This document shows positions 34,401 to 45,309 of a stretch of DNA of 64,000 bases, one piece after another. The DNA is from Zymoseptoria tritici IPO323 (lineage: Eukaryota > Ascomycota > Dothideomycetes > Mycosphaerellales > Mycosphaerellaceae). A model generated the notes under the pieces. That model searched no databases, had not been told where the DNA came from, and saw nothing but the letters and a program-made list of their open reading frames with translations. The stretch spans positions 372,001 through 436,000 of the forward strand of contig NC_018218.1 of assembly GCF_000219625.1 (NCBI RefSeq). Reading direction: 5' to 3'. The position numbers and the translations under genes were made by a program. Positions within the stretch are counted from its first letter, which is position 1. The number at the start of each line of letters is the position of its first letter.

Positions 34401-37003
34401 GGTGAATCGTATGGTCGGGACTATGGCAGAATGGTCAGTCTCAGACGTCGTCAATCGGGATATGCTGACGAATTTACAGTTGTTGCTGGAGATGTCGTTG
34501 TTATCGAGGAGATGTGCTGGTCAAGATGCGCTTATTCGGACTATGTCAAGCAATGTCAGCCTCCGAAGTGCTCACCCCGGTCGAATGCACGATATGGCAC
34601 TCAAGGGCTGAGACTTACTCGATGATGGAGAAGGCCGGCCGACGACGCCGCTGTTGATTGACAACGCTGGAGCGATCAATCGGTAAGTTTTGATGCTTTT
34701 CAATGTGACTGTCATTCGTGTGCCTCGACCTTCATTGACAGGTGAATGGAAGCTCGCTTATGTGCCACGATTGGCCAGGCGTTTGCATCGTTGCTGCGTG
34801 GGATCGCAATCGATCAAAGGAGCAGATCAGAACTACCTCCTCTCATTGCAAACATTGAATGAAGGCAATCGATCGATATACTCAAACACATCCTCATCGA
34901 CCTCAACAACACCAACCACCAAAGCAAGAAGCCCCTCAAACGACCTCAACTCATCCCCCCAACAACCTTGCCTCCACCAGCCCCACCCTCACCGCCACAC
35001 CTTCCCTCTCTCCCTCCCGCCGTTCCTCATTCCATCGCCGCCGCCATCACGCTTACCAGCTTACCTCATCCCGCTCCCGTTGTCGCTCCCGTTGTCGTTG
35101 ATTGACCTTTGAGCGTTTCCCTTGCCAAACCTGCTTCCTTTCTTTCTCATACTTACCTTGCCTTGCACTCCGGAGATCACGTTTTCTGGTTGCCTTGGGG
35201 TCGGCCTGCATTGCACAGCGTGGTGTCGATCCTTCGTCTTGGGACCTTCGGGGACCTCGTGGGCGCAATTTTTGCTTTCTCCATCACTTGTGATGTGTTC
35301 TTTTCATCGTGTCGTCGGTCGTAAGACTGGGGCTTGGAGAAGAGTTTTCTTGACGTCGGTGGTGTTGTTGTTGTTGGTCTTGGCCTTGCTCAGGCTTGCT
35401 GTACCTCTGCTGTTATGTGTTTGTCTGTTACTGGGCTTGTGCCTACTGACTGTGGCTCATCACCTTGGTCTGTCGTGATAGATGCGTTAATTACGGGCCC
35501 TTTCGGTGGCTGCACGACGTTCAAAGGCGTTGTTGTGACGCCTAGCCGTGTTCGCCAGCCAAGCGAGATGAGCGCGGTCATTGAGCTTCGAAGCACCATG
35601 GCAGCTTATAAATGGTCACAGCACCACGAAGACAATAGGATCACTCACAATGAGACGCAAGCAAGTATCTGTATTGTGTCGATCTGTAGCAGCTCCAGCG
35701 AAGATGTCGAAGAACGCAAGCATCACGGCCAATGTGTACATGAGGGTTTCCGGCCGCAGACCGAAGCCGCAAGATCATGGCTTCAACGCAGAACTTCTGC
35801 TGGCATGTCAAATTCATCTGCTGCTGGTGATGAGAACCGATCTTTGCTAACCTGGGATATCGCAGATCTAACGATCTATACGTCTCCGATGACCGCCGCC
35901 AGCTCGCAAGCAAAATCCTTCGCAAGGAGAACTTCACCAAGCAGATATGCTCACGCTCCGTTTCGCCGACTGTCTGCCAACACACCACGCTACACCGAAC
36001 GAAGGCCAGGATCTGTTACCTTGACATCGATCATTAAGCCTTCAGTCAACGCTCAAGGTCGGATGGCTCCACAAGTCACTGCAAGACACCATTAAATCAC
36101 ATAGCTGCACTTCACTTCACGGATGAACCGTGGTGGCAAACAAGCGCGGATCTGCGGCCACAATATCTCATGAGCAACTCCGTATCAAGCTCAGGTGCTG
36201 AGGGAGGCAGCACGCAAGATCTGGCTACAAGTCAAAAAGACCAGAGCAGAGATTGTCCGAGCAGCATTCGAAGCACGCTTGTCGATACCACGAAAACTGC
36301 GTCCAACCTCGATCAGTCGGCTACCAATTACGAAGTCCGCCGAGAACTTCTCCCAGACCCTTACAAGGACCACAAAGCGTTCAGACTCGACGCACATTCA
36401 CCTCGGAGGTATCCGTGATGGCGTTGCAGGAACGGAAAGTCGGGCATGCCTCATTGAGAAATAGCAGACGTGGAAGACGACAGTGACAAGAGAGAAAGTT
36501 TGGCTGACACGAGGATGATTCAGGCGCATGAAGCGCCGCATACCAAAGCCTATTGAAACAAGAGACGGGATTGCGATAAGAGGCATAAACTTGGCAAGCT
36601 CCGCGTGCGCAACAACGACCTTCTCGCGAAGCATCGCAAGCATTCTCGCGCCAGGCTGTCAATCTGACCCGGCGATATGGAGTCTCAATACCATCCCGAA
36701 CACCGCATTGGACCGTCACCCGCAGCCAGCCGGCCGTCCTTCCACTCCACTGAGACTGAACTCCAGCGCACGATAGCCAGATCCGCATCTCCAGCAGGGT
36801 GTTTGGTACATCATCGACATCTCTTGCAAGCCCGGATGGGCGCAGTTCCGGGACTGGTGCTCGGGCATGGTGTTCGCTGATCCAGATTGGAAAGCGCATC
36901 CTGTCCACCTTCTACAATCGACTTGCCAGATGTAGCATGTGAAATCTCGGTGTATCATAAAGTCCCGACCAGAGCCTTCAAGTTTTCCAGAGTCCCAGCT
37001 CTC
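34401..37003. other. Long gene-poor spacer with one doubtful ORF
   Basis: 34859-35101 is a CA/TC-rich low-complexity tract. A plus frame open at 35334-36095 (253 codons, no ATG at its left edge) has no recognisable domain and overlaps a 115-codon minus frame, so I do not call it. Short frames at 36170-36486 likewise lack support. Confidence 0.35.
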
Positions 37004-37441
37004 TCACCCGCACACACCGCTCGTACAATAGTACATCGACTCAAAGTACGTCACCCCAATCCACATATCGCACGACCGATTCCATTGATCCGTCAAGGTA
37101 CAGTCGCCTAAATGCCCACCACTCGCATCCCTGACTTCATAGCCCACGCCGTCCTTCACAAACTCCAACCTTCCGGAGTCGCAAATGCCCTGCTTCGCCA
37201 CGACGTTCATGCCATGCGGACCAGCTGTGCCGCCGCTGAGGTAATTGTTGTCTTGAGCGCGGATGAGGTGGTCGCAGGTGTATTCTGTGGCATTGTTTGT
37301 GCCGGAGAGGACTTTAACGCCGTGGGTGCAGGTGTTGATGGGAAAGGCGCCGGTGCAGGCTGTGGCGTTGGCGACTAGGAAGTCGGCGGAAATGAGAGGG
37401 AGGATGGAGGTGAGGAAAAGGAATGGTAGGCTGAGATGCAT
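37004..37441 (-). CDS. Small secreted cysteine-rich protein (effector-like)
   Basis: 145 residues from the ATG at 37441. The first 18-19 residues (MHLSLPFLFLTSILPLISA) form a clear signal peptide. The mature part has eight cysteines (in TACTGAF, INTCTHG, EYTCDH, QGICDSG, LGDCTL, NRSCDM, YYCTSGVCG), enough for four disulphides, and two N-glycosylation sites near its start (NAT). The protein ends right after the last Cys-Gly. There are no catalytic motifs. Size, secretion and cysteine content match candidate effectors or surface proteins of plant-associated dothideomycetes; that role is inference only. A longer frame reaching 37672 would bury the signal sequence, so the shorter start is preferred. 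Confidence 0.75.
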   Translation of the reverse strand: MHLSLPFLFLTSILPLISADFLVANATACTGAFPINTCTHGVKVLSGTNNATEYTCDHLIRAQDNNYLSGGTAGPHGMNVVAKQGICDSGRLEFVKDGVGYEVRDASGGHLGDCTLTDQWNRSCDMWIGVTYFESMYYCTSGVCG

Positions 37442-39457
37442 GTTGGGCTTGCAAGCACGGAAATTTGGCTGGTGCTGAGGCGGACTTGAGGGAAGACGTT
37501 CCGAAACGCTGGAGACTCTTCTGCAAACCTGGGCTGTGTTGAATACGCAAGAAAGCAAGCATACCGCGAGGCTGGCGACGTTGCTGTTCAAGTACTCATC
37601 TTGCTTCCTGCAGGATGCCACCCAGCCCCGCTCCATGCTCAGCCTCGCAGCAGAGCGCTTACATTGGTACAAAGTTTAGACACCGCCTGAAAATCTCGCT
37701 GGCGGCACAGCAGTCACCAGCATGAGCACGATGCATCAAGAGACAAGGCGAATGGTGCAGTCGCTGCTTATACCAGAACACAAAGGTTGCGAGAGGAGAT
37801 GTCGAGCCCGCCCAGAGAGAGGCGGTGATGGAGCGGCGGAGCTTCCAATCTTCCTCGGCACCGTTAGACTTTTGAAGGCTTCAAGCCACTCGCAAAGTCC
37901 TCAGCTGAGCGGAGTCGGGGTCGCCGTTAAGCCCAACGTTGGCTTTCAGCCTCGTCGGTGAGGCCGATAGCATGGCGTTTGAGAATTTTTCACTCAGCCT
38001 GGAGCCAGAGGATGTCCCTTTGCTAGTGGTGAGTGTTGTGAAGACGGAGGAGTGAGGTCAAATTCTGCGAGGAAAGGGAGGAAAAGCCCACCCCGGTCGG
38101 CTCAGTCAGCTGACCTTTCCCGTTGCGAGTCTGCGACCTCAGAAGCAGAAGGATTTTCATCCCTCCGACCTTCTCCATCCTATCTACCTCCGCTCAAACC
38201 GCACCACGCAACTCGGACTCCAGTAGCTTGGTTGGTATAGTGTGAGCTTGAAGGACGAAAGCATTGCCGTTGCTTTCATTCCACTTATAGATACACATCC
38301 TTCTCGAATTATCTTTCCTTTCCCTGGCACAGACTGCACAATCCAGGCCCACGGAGTCAGACACATGCGGTGCAATTTGAGCGGGATCACGGAGGTACAC
38401 CGTCGATTCCTCGTACCTCATGGCCAAGATGAGTATCAGACACGACTTCCTGCATCAAGACCTACATGTATGGCCACTCGGGATACGTGTCCAGAATGGC
38501 CGGTCGCTTCGCCTTGCCCTTCGCGGTGACACCGCTGAGTTCGCGCCCGGACAACACCGATTCATTCGCGTGCTCATGTTCACGCCAAACTCCAAAGAGT
38601 AAATGGACAGGTTTAACTTCGTGGACACGCTATCGCCTGCCTGCAGAAAAACGTCTGGACCGCGGTGCCCCGCGCCCGCTTCGCTGTTCGTCTCTCCTCG
38701 CAGTGGCTTGTCTGCCCTGTCGAGAGTTGTCGACTTTCGCAGACCGATGCTGTTCGAGCTAATGTCTGGCCGTTCTCCACGAGTTGGACCCAGGACAGAC
38801 GCCAGGCTGCTGCAAATGTTGGTCGGAGACCTTGTTTGCTACCTCGGCAAGTCAGCGCGGTCTTTCGAGTGTTGTGGCTATCGGTCTCCTGATGTTCCAA
38901 ATGACACGAGGGCAGAGTGGGTCGTGAACGAGACTCGTGGCGACGCAGGGCAAGTTCAGCTCATATGTGGACTGGACGCCACATACAGGCCAATCAAACT
39001 CAGTCGCTGCGTGGCCGGACCTTCGCAGATACGCTCGGAGCAGACATGCCTAGCGAACTTCGCCTTTCACCACTTCCTGACAGCCAAACAGGCTCATCAA
39101 TGACCGGCGATGCACAGTCTATCGCACACGCATAGCAGATCACTGCGACTCATGCTGTCGGCTGCTCAAAAAGAACTTACTGCCGAAGGCGCGGCGTGCT
39201 TGGAAGGTTCTCAAGCCGCTCCCGCTGGGCGTCCAAAATTCATGGCCTGACACCCGAAGCTTTAAGATTTTCGCTTCTGCGCCGCCTCAGATCGATGCAA
39301 TCTGGACTCCCGTGCACTCCCTTCTTGAGGCAGGTAGGACCGGGCTTGAAATCAGCCAAGTTGGTCACGCCAGCACATCTCGGATTGTACAAGAAAAGGT
39401 GAGTCGTCCTCGCGGAAGGTCTCCCTTTCATCGTTCAAAGCACGTCGGATCTTCCCT
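37442..39457. other. Gene-poor spacer
   Basis: Several frames of 60-166 codons overlap on both strands without domains, signal peptides or consensus introns. No gene called. Confidence 0.35.
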
Positions 39458-40195
39458 ATGCGTTCTACTCTGTTTATCTGCTTGGTTGCAAGCCTCTCAT
39501 GGGTTGCTAGCGCTGAGCCAGGCTCTCCTTCGAAGAACGTCTGCAACAGTCGCCCCTACTCCGACTACACTTGTCTTGCACACTATGCCCCTGCTGTCAA
39601 CTACTGCAAACAGAAGTACCCTTCCAAGGTCGTCTGCCAGACGATCAAGACGGTCAAGACTGTGACCTCGACTAAGCCCGCTCAATGCGGCCCAACGCCA
39701 GCGAAGTACTACGCGAGGGATGCCAACGCCGACGCCGATGCCGAGCTTGAGAGCCGCGACAATGGTGATGCATGGAAGTGGAATCAGCTCAAGAAGAAAA
39801 GCCAGAACGAGCTGCAGACTTTCTGCCGCTGCATCGGATATCCACGGACGAGGTATACTGTCGAGACCGTGTTCACTAGCACCGCGACTGTCCACACAAG
39901 CAAGAAGTGCACGACGCCGATCCCAAAGACTACTACCACTTCTGGTCGGACGATCAGCACTACGAGAGCAACGTCGACGACCTCACGCTTGACATCCACT
40001 ACTAGCACTGCAAGAAGGACCCCCACGACGACATCGAGCAAGAGCACAACCTCAAGTGGGCGATCGACTACCTCGAAGACCACTACGACAAGCCTGTCAT
40101 CCACCTTCTCCTCCACCACCACCACTAAGCAATCTACAACGACAACAACAGCAACAACGGCAACAAGCACCACAACTGCATCAGTCCCATGCTAG
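39458..40195 (+). CDS. Secreted Ser/Thr-rich protein, N-terminal part before an in-frame TAG
   Basis: 245 residues. A signal peptide (MRSTLFICLVASLSWVASA) is followed by a cysteine-containing module (NVCNSRPYSDYTCLAHYAP, YCKQKYPSKVVCQTI, AQCGPTP, TFCRCIGYPRT) and then about 95 residues almost purely of Ser, Thr, Lys and Arg, typical of an O-glycosylated cell-wall or extracellular linker. Translation stops at TAG (40193-40195) directly after Val-Pro-Cys. The next 300 codons in the same frame are open and encode a further extracellular-type protein (see 40196-41101), so the annotated end may be a nonsense mutation or a readthrough site. No GT..AG pair removing the TAG was found. Confidence 0.7.
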   Translation: MRSTLFICLVASLSWVASAEPGSPSKNVCNSRPYSDYTCLAHYAPAVNYCKQKYPSKVVCQTIKTVKTVTSTKPAQCGPTPAKYYARDANADADAELESRDNGDAWKWNQLKKKSQNELQTFCRCIGYPRTRYTVETVFTSTATVHTSKKCTTPIPKTTTTSGRTISTTRATSTTSRLTSTTSTARRTPTTTSSKSTTSSGRSTTSKTTTTSLSSTFSSTTTTKQSTTTTTATTATSTTTASVPC

Positions 40196-41101
40196 ACGGT
40201 GATCCAGATCTCTGGTGGGCCCGGTCAATTTACCCAAAACGAAGACGAAGTCGTCGACTCTTCCCAACTCAGCTCTGCAACAAGGTATACTTTGACCCAA
40301 GAGGGCTTCGTGAAGGACACTAGCAACCTTTTTTGGTCTCTCGACTTGGACCAAACTTCAGGAGCCGTTAATGTTCGGAGTGCAAGCGACGGTGCCGCTG
40401 ATGACAATTCATTGGTGACATGCACTGCTACCAAGAAATCAGCAAACTCTCCGGATCCTGGAGTCCTGGCCTGTCAAGCTCAAGAAGACGGTTCCTACCA
40501 CATTGCTCAGTACTGTTCCAATGCTCGTGGCTTTCAAACGCTTGCCATTTCGGACACGATTGGCGAAAACTGTGACGCAGTCGTCCTCACCGCTATGTGT
40601 GCCAGCAATGCAGTGGATACTTGCGGAAAAATTGGATCCGAGTGCGCTCCCTTCACCATCGGCCCGAGCGGCATGGACTGCTGCGACGAGTTCGCTTGCA
40701 AGCAAGTTGGTGACTCCGAGGTCTACAAATGCGCATTGCCCTCTGCATCTTGCATCCAGGACGGTGATCAGTGCAGTCTGAGCTCGACCTGCTGCGGTGA
40801 TTCGTCCACATGCCAGCCCGACGGGGCTTTGGGCAATCTCGTTTGCAAATCAACCACGTCGCAGCCTTCTTGCGGAGACTCGGGCAGCCAATGCGGCAAC
40901 GCTGGGCAGCCGGACTGTTGTGGCGGACTCCAATGCCAATTGCCCGCCGGAGCCAGCGTGAGATCGCCGGCTGTTCAGCCGGCTAGGCTCCCACATGTGT
41001 TGACTTGTTTACGCCAGGAAATTCGCAGGTTGGTACCAGCACAGGACTTCGGGTGCTCTGTACAATGTGGCGTGCAATTGCTGCTTGTGTGTTGCCGATG
41101 A
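40196..41101 (+). CDS. In-frame continuation after TAG: three cystine-knot-like modules
   Basis: Same frame as 39458-40195, 301 codons after the TAG. The first 130 residues look like a folded extracellular domain (ATRYTLTQEGFVKDTSNLFW, VTCTATKK, VLACQAQEDGSYHIAQYC). Three modules follow with the spacing C-x6-C-x(5-11)-CC-x(4-5)-C: CGKIGSEC...CC, CIQDGDQC...CC and CGDSGSQC...CC (about 40620-40950). This is the pattern of small disulphide-knotted extracellular domains. It has no signal peptide of its own, which argues that it was once, or still is, translated from the upstream start. Near 40959-41018 a 60-nt GTGAGA...CGCCAG interval could be an intron whose removal keeps the frame; the exact C-terminus is uncertain. 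Confidence 0.55.
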   Translation, partial: TVIQISGGPGQFTQNEDEVVDSSQLSSATRYTLTQEGFVKDTSNLFWSLDLDQTSGAVNVRSASDGAADDNSLVTCTATKKSANSPDPGVLACQAQEDGSYHIAQYCSNARGFQTLAISDTIGENCDAVVLTAMCASNAVDTCGKIGSECAPFTIGPSGMDCCDEFACKQVGDSEVYKCALPSASCIQDGDQCSLSSTCCGDSSTCQPDGALGNLVCKSTTSQPSCGDSGSQCGNAGQPDCCGGLQCQLPAGASVRSPAVQPARLPHVLTCLRQEIRRLVPAQDFGCSVQCGVQLLLVCCR

Positions 41102-41322
41102 CAGTGGTACTTTATATTCAAGAGTGCGTCCGTAACGACCAATAACGAAGGCTTACTACCAGCCCGAATCTTCATCTCGTGGCCATGCCCACTCCCGGCT
41201 GGAATATGACTTTTGCTCGATCCGATCACCAAGCACCTTGCCAAAAACACGCCTCAATGTACAGTTTCAAATACATACATTCCGTCCCTCGTAAACTGCG
41301 CTTCAACCCCTTCAGCCTTGAC

Positions 41323-42981
41323 TCAAATCCCCAGCCTCCCCACAATCCACCTCCCAACCTCAATACTAGGCCGATCAATTCCCCTCGTCGCCCCCTCCGC
41401 CACCAGAAACTGCACCGGCAACACCAGCCCCTGCGCCAGAAACCACCTCGTCCCAAACCCATGCGGTCCCCAATTCGGCACCTCAAACCTCCCATCCCAC
41501 CACGTGCTCATCCCCTCCGCGGGTACATTGCCCAGCGCCCGATACACCCTGTCCGCAAACGTCCACAACACCGGTGTGTGCGTGAGGTACAACATGAACG
41601 ACAGTCTCCCGAGGTAGACGAGCGGACGGGAAGTGCAGAATCGCTGAAGCCAGCGGATGCGCAGGACGGAGTAGACGAGCAGCAGCGCGCCCCAGGCGTT
41701 CCACCAGCGCCAGTATTCTTTGTTGGTGCCGATGTAGATGGAGGGGATGAGGTTCGTGAGGATGTACCAGCCTGGAGTGTCCATGGACATTTTGCCGGCG
41801 TCCATGGGACCCGCGGGTTGGGAGAGGAGGTACCAGCCGACGATGAAGGAGATGTGGTGGAGGGTATTGGTCGCGCGGGCGCCGAAGCGGGAGAGGAAGG
41901 TGGAGTCGAAGGCTTCCACGTCGTTGAGGGCGAGGAACATTCCCATTGCGAACATGGCCCAGGTCCAGTGGTAGGTGAGGAGGAATGCCAGGCACAGGAG
42001 GACGAGGATGAGGCCGTGGAGGCGTGCGGAGCGGATGAAGGTGAGGCATGCGAGGAGGGCGAAGACGAGCATTGAGCCGACGTACTCGATTGCCATGGTG
42101 TATGCTGGCGGGTCGTAGATGTACCATGGTTTGGTAATGCCTAGTAGAGCGAAAGGGTTGAGTACTCTCAATGTCTGCGGCACCCACTCTGCCAGTTCCG
42201 CAGCGAGTGAGTCCTTCGGCGTCGGCCAGCCGACTTTTGGCGCCAGTCCGAAGGGTAAATGCATGGCCAGCACGAAAGCCAAGCTCACTCCAATGACGGG
42301 AATGTACAACCGAAACGGCCTCCTCACCGTAGCGCTCACCAAGCTGTTCAGAACATCCTTCCTCCTCCCATCATGTAATTTCCGAAATGGAGATATACTC
42401 AGCACATACCCCGACAGCACAAAAAAGATCGCCACGGCGGGGTTTCCTCCCGAAAAGAATATTCTAATCCAGGGGAGTTGCACAAAATACCACCCGCCTT
42501 GTCCAGTTTCCGCGTCGACATGTCCAAGACCCCAGACGAAAGGTGCAGTGGGACCGTAGAACCAAGACAGGTGATGATAATAGTAGACGAAAAAAGCGGC
42601 TAGACCACGGAGGCCGTCGAGGTAGGCTGTCGAGCGATGTTGTGCGGGAGATTTCGGGGGTGTGGAGTTTGCGGCGGAGGATAGGGAGCCATTTTGGAGA
42701 GTATGCAAGGGCAGCGACTCGGCTTCTAGAGCGTCGAGATCCATCTCCGGTTCGTCATCGATGTCGCGGAGGCGGTCTTTAGGCGTGGCCATCTCGTATG
42801 ATAGATCTTCGCAGACCATGGAGGGAGTGCTGTCTTTTCCTCGTCCACAGCAATGCGATGTTCCTCGAGGACCAGTGCTTTCGTGTTCAGATCCTTCCGT
42901 AGTATCCGAGCCTAACGTGAGTCCTGTCGGAGCGCAGAGCGAACGAAATGAGGTCCTCAGCGGATGGAGTGAGATCGACAA
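41323..42981 (-). CDS. Acyltransferase 3 family membrane protein
   Basis: 552 residues, no intron. After a hydrophilic N-terminal region of about 115 residues comes the family's opening motif AYLDGLRGLAAFFVYYYHH, whose His is the conserved catalytic-type residue. FFVLSGYVLS follows, and about ten hydrophobic segments run to the C-terminus (LLVYSVLRIRW, YLGRLSFMLYLTHTPVLW near the end). This is the OafA/NodX-type acyltransferase fold (PF01757), an integral membrane enzyme that moves acyl groups to extracellular or lumenal acceptors; fungal members include the hard-surface-induced proteins of plant pathogens. The substrate cannot be told. Internal Mets at about residues 55 and 64 are alternative starts that would remove part of the tail. 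It is convergent with the mosaic secreted gene. Confidence 0.9.
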   Translation of the reverse strand: MSISLHPLRTSFRSLCAPTGLTLGSDTTEGSEHESTGPRGTSHCCGRGKDSTPSMVCEDLSYEMATPKDRLRDIDDEPEMDLDALEAESLPLHTLQNGSLSSAANSTPPKSPAQHRSTAYLDGLRGLAAFFVYYYHHLSWFYGPTAPFVWGLGHVDAETGQGGWYFVQLPWIRIFFSGGNPAVAIFFVLSGYVLSISPFRKLHDGRRKDVLNSLVSATVRRPFRLYIPVIGVSLAFVLAMHLPFGLAPKVGWPTPKDSLAAELAEWVPQTLRVLNPFALLGITKPWYIYDPPAYTMAIEYVGSMLVFALLACLTFIRSARLHGLILVLLCLAFLLTYHWTWAMFAMGMFLALNDVEAFDSTFLSRFGARATNTLHHISFIVGWYLLSQPAGPMDAGKMSMDTPGWYILTNLIPSIYIGTNKEYWRWWNAWGALLLVYSVLRIRWLQRFCTSRPLVYLGRLSFMLYLTHTPVLWTFADRVYRALGNVPAEGMSTWWDGRFEVPNWGPHGFGTRWFLAQGLVLPVQFLVAEGATRGIDRPSIEVGRWIVGRLGI

Positions 42982-44099
42982 ACACAGCAGTGTCTATACC
43001 CGTGGAGCTGCCATTCTCGTCCGACTGCTCTTTTCGTACATTGCCATTTTTGAATTCAAGCCCCCTTCAAAAGTTCAACGCGAAAGCCGCGCGTGGCTTG
43101 CCGAAAGCGGGTCGTTCGTGGAAGGTTCGTGCCGGGCCATTAAGTTCAATGACATTCACAGAGCGTTCTGGTCAAATATTGATTGAAGCTTTGATAACCC
43201 GATCAATACGCCGGTACAACGTTTCCCAGGCATCCTTCCCGGTTCCCAGAGCATCACAACATCACTTCTCGACCAGGACCCGTCTGCTGATCGCTATTCG
43301 ATCGGACCAGCACACAAATTCCGCTCATACTCAACATGATGGCCCAAGAAGCCTGTCGCCATGATGCGATTTGAACACCGCCGCGGAGCCATATATCTCT
43401 GTGGCATGGACACGCAACAGCATCTCTCTCCGCGAACGAGTCGCCTCGGAGTTGATGCAGCGACAACGGCGATGTTTTGATGTCAGAACATGCTACGAAA
43501 AGATCTACACCAACGACGACTCTTCTTGGCGCCTTCCTCCGGCTTCCACGGATGATAGGTTGGTCTACCACCAGGCCGGCGGCTCCTCCATCCTGCCCGC
43601 ATCGTCTACAGTAGCATCTAGCGCGGGAGCTCAGTCTCATTGACCGTCCACACACACGCTCATTCATCGCCTATGCGACTCCCATGGACACAGGCTCTTT
43701 CCCAGCTTCCGGTTCCCGCCGCTCGGCCAAGAACCAAGACATCGCCAAGTCCGCTTCCCGCGGCTGCGAATCTGGGGAATAGAGTGGACCACGCAAGACA
43801 ATGATGGTTTGGCAACGTCTTTTGTTGTTTGCAGCCTTTTTTTTCCTTTCCCACTTCCTTCTTACTAGTATTCTGACTATGTTGACTTGAACGGCGCTGC
43901 AATAGGGTGTGTATACAGGAGACCGAATAAGCAAGGGATTAGCAACAGCATCACACCTCACAATCGAATATCGGATGGAGAGACCCAGCGAAACCTACGA
44001 ACACACTCGAGGCCTGGGCCAAACACAGCATCTTCCAACCTTTCAGTCAAGAACATAAAAAAGTCCAGACCCCAGAATCCTCCAACCCCGAACCCAAGA
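42982..44099. other. Divergent intergenic region
   Basis: Lies between the acyltransferase (minus) and ZIP transporter (plus) starts. No gene; contains a T-rich tract near 43836-43850. Confidence 0.4.
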
Positions 44100-45309
44100 A
44101 TGTCCACCCCCCGCCCAACCTGCGGCTCCAACCGCCCATCAGAACCCTACAACCTCCCCCTCCACATCGGCGGCCTCTTCATAATCCTCACCGTCTCGGC
44201 TACCGCCTGCACCCTCCCTCTCATCGCCCTGCGAGTCCCCTTCCTCCGCATCCCCTCCAGCGCCCTCTTCGCTTTCCGACATTTCGGAACAGGCGTGCTC
44301 ATCGCCACTGCTTTTGTGCACCTCTTCCCGACTGCATTTATAAATTTGACGGATCCGTGCTTGCCGGAGTTCTTTACGGAGACGTATCCGGCGTTTGCGG
44401 GAGCGGTGGCACTGGCGGCCGTGTTTGTTATTACGATTGTGGAGATGGTGTTTAGTCCTGGGAGGAGTCTTTGTTCTGGGCCGAGTCAGGGTGAGGTCGG
44501 GGCGTTGGAAGCGGCGGTGGTGGGGGATGTGAGGAGTGCTGAAGTCGATGAGGATGAGATCACTCCAGGTATGTCATACTCTCGAGACCAGTCCTTCCAA
44601 CCATGATACTGACCTTCGCATCGCAGCACAAACAACGCCCCAATTCGGCCGCACCCGCTCCGGCCGTACCCATCGTCGTCCCTCCCTCCTCCCGACCAAC
44701 CAAACCAGCACCTACGAGCCCAAAGCCAACGATGAAGCCATCCGCCCGAGCTCCGACTCCCTCACCTCCTCCCTGCACAAACCCTCACCCGAACAAGCCC
44801 GTCAAAAACTCATCCTCCAAGCCACCCTCCTCGAACTCGGAATCCTCTTCCACTCCCTCTTCATCGGCATGGCCCTCGCCGTCGCAACCGGCCACGACCA
44901 AATCGTCCTCCTCATCGCCATAACCTTCCATCAAACCTTTGAAGGCTTGGCACTCGGCAGTCGTATCGCCTCTATCCCTCCACCCTCCCCTGCCACCCCA
45001 TCCACTTCATCCCCACGGCCGTGGATCATGGCCGCCCTATACGGCTGCACCACACCCCTGGGCATGGCAGTCGGCATCGGAACGAGGAACTTGTACGATC
45101 CGAGCAGTGCGTTTGGATTGGTGTTGGTGGGCACGACGAATGCGGTGAGTAGTGGGTTGTTGACGTATACGAGTCTGGTGGATTTGTTGAGTGAGGACTT
45201 TTTGACGGATGCGAGTTGGAGGGTGTTGAGGGGGAGGAGGAGGGTGGGTGCGGTGGGATTGGTGGGGTTCGGGGCGTTTTGTATGAGTTTGATTGGGGCT
45301 TGGGCGTGA
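44100..45309 (+). CDS. ZIP family zinc/iron transporter, one intron
   Basis: Exons 44100-44568 and 44627-45309; the 58-nt intron (GTATGT, branch TACTGACC, acceptor CGCAG) is in phase 1, giving 383 residues. It is a plasma-membrane or organelle metal importer of the Zrt1/Zrt2 type. TM1 starts LHIGGLFIILTVSATACTLP; TM2-3 carry RHFGTGVLIATAFVHLFPTA. TM4 has the metal-binding signature LFHSLFIGMALAV, TM5 has TFHQTFEGLALGSRI with the family's paired His/Glu, and the C-terminus ends in a short hydrophobic helix as usual. The TM3-TM4 loop (residues about 125-225) is Ser/Pro/Arg-rich and lacks the poly-His metal-sensing run seen in many ZIPs. An upstream ATG in the longer frame (43887) is not preferred because the N-terminus would lose its membrane spacing. 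Confidence 0.93.

Noticed and set aside
35334..36095. 253-codon plus-strand ORF
   Set aside because: No ATG at its left end, no domain, composition drifts, and an open minus frame overlaps it. Kept only as a note in the spacer entry.
41179..42075. 298-codon plus-strand ORF
   Set aside because: Antisense of the acyltransferase; Pro/Arg/Glu-rich composition typical of a complementary frame.
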